NCBI GenBank assembly: GCA_003640385.1 | Contig: RCAB01000014.1 | Coordinates: 186,001 to 250,000 of the forward strand | Direction of reading: 5' to 3' | Source: Setaria digitata | Taxonomy: Eukaryota; Nematoda; Chromadorea; Rhabditida; Setariidae | DNA length: 64,000 nt | Shown here: one piece after another, positions 63,385 through 64,000 of the stretch | Numbering within the stretch: position 1 is the stretch's first letter | Layout: every line of letters begins with the position of its first letter | The notes under the pieces: generated by a model | What the model was told of the DNA's origin: nothing | Database searches by the model: none | Seen by the model: the letters and a program-made list of their open reading frames with translations, nothing else | Position numbers and translations under genes: made by a program

Positions 63385-63957
63385 TTAAATGCGTGTTTGA
63401 ACATAGGTCGTAATCGTCTTGATATTTTCACGAGCATATTTCGCCATCTGATCTATTGTATATCCAGTGTAGAAGATACCGAGTGCGATTAGGCCAAGGA
63501 TGAACAATATGGTGTAATAGCGTGACAAACGTTTGCAGTGAGAAAAGAAACGATGCTTCAACTTCGCCCCTTTCACCTTCAGATTATTCAGATTCAACGG
63601 CTGTAGCACGCGTGTTGCCAGCGTACGTCGTCGTAAGCCTCTGTCCATAAATGGAAGGGTTTTGTAACTCGAGCCATTTTTCGAAATGCGGTATATAGGA
63701 GCAATTTTCTTCACCTCCATTGCTGAATCGTCGAATTTCTTGACCGTTGGAGACACAGTCTTTTTCTTTGATGAAGTGCTGCCGCGACCACGGGAACTGG
63801 AACGTGAACGTGACCCACTATGGGTACTGCGGCTACGACTGCGGGAACGTGACGTCTTCCGAAATTGACCTCGCGCAGGACTGGAATCCTTGCTTCGAGG
63901 ACTTTTACTGGATGACTTTTTGCCTGCTGACGAACGACTCTTCGGTAGTTTTGCCAT
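63385..63957 (-). CDS. RS-rich single-pass membrane protein, 190 residues
   Basis: Uninterrupted frame from ATG (63957) to TAA (63385). Residues 1-75 are Arg/Ser/Lys-rich with SRSRSRSRS and SGSRSRSSSRGRG. Residues 80-146 are basic. One hydrophobic segment (YYTILFILGLIALGIFYTGY, about 147-166) is followed by 24 C-terminal residues. The positive-inside rule puts the RS-rich part in the cytoplasm or nucleoplasm. RS repeats next to a membrane span recall the nucleoplasmic part of lamin B receptor and other inner-nuclear-membrane proteins, so a nuclear-envelope role is a reasonable guess, but no LEM or sterol-reductase domain is present. A TTACAG acceptor lies 12 bases before the ATG, consistent with trans-splicing. 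Confidence 0.7.
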   Translation of the reverse strand: MAKLPKSRSSAGKKSSSKSPRSKDSSPARGQFRKTSRSRSRSRSTHSGSRSRSSSRGRGSTSSKKKTVSPTVKKFDDSAMEVKKIAPIYRISKNGSSYKTLPFMDRGLRRRTLATRVLQPLNLNNLKVKGAKLKHRFFSHCKRLSRYYTILFILGLIALGIFYTGYTIDQMAKYARENIKTITTYVQTRI

Positions 63958-64000
63958 TCCTTTTCTGCCCTGTAATTGATGAAATCTGATATTCTGAAAA

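Overview
The window reads as an AT-rich nematode nuclear contig. The evidence is cis-splicing with short acceptors of the TTTCAG type, and several start codons that sit 4-35 bases downstream of a free-standing TTTCAG-like acceptor, as expected for spliced-leader trans-splicing. Long introns, large gene-poor stretches and microsatellites suggest a parasitic clade III (spirurid or filaria-like) worm, but that placement is inference. A single N at 61277 flanked by a direct duplication shows that the contig is a draft assembly.

Layout. (1) 1-24 kb is dominated by one + strand gene spread over about 19 kb. Five phase-compatible exons predict a 230-residue protein ending in a CaaX-like Cys cluster. 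Its second intron holds a candidate antisense gene (20798-22018), a GC-rich polypyrimidine island with a 36-bp tandem repeat, and several perfect hairpins. (2) 24-37 kb shows no supported gene. It contains a 383-bp (TA)n tract bracketed by a duplicated 41-bp segment with a compensatory stem change. (3) 37-54 kb is the gene-dense part. It carries an inactive-looking alpha-carbonic-anhydrase-related gene (+), a WTAP/Fl(2)d-like gene (-), an arginine-rich C2H2 zinc-finger gene (-), a bidirectional intergenic region, the tRNA-dihydrouridine synthase DUS1L (+), and the proteasome beta-7 (PSMB4) gene (+). (4) 54-63 kb is mostly repeats. A probable two-exon + strand gene of unknown function surrounds a 16-bp minisatellite, with a divergent candidate exon pair on the - strand. 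(5) The right edge has an intact one-exon gene on the - strand for an RS-rich single-pass membrane protein.

The recognised genes are housekeeping or regulatory: tRNA modification, proteasome, mRNA m6A writer cofactor. They do not form one pathway. Exon models were built by hand from splice consensus and reading phase. For the complete models the summed exon length is an exact multiple of three with one terminal stop. No homology search was run, and family calls rest on recalled sequence motifs.
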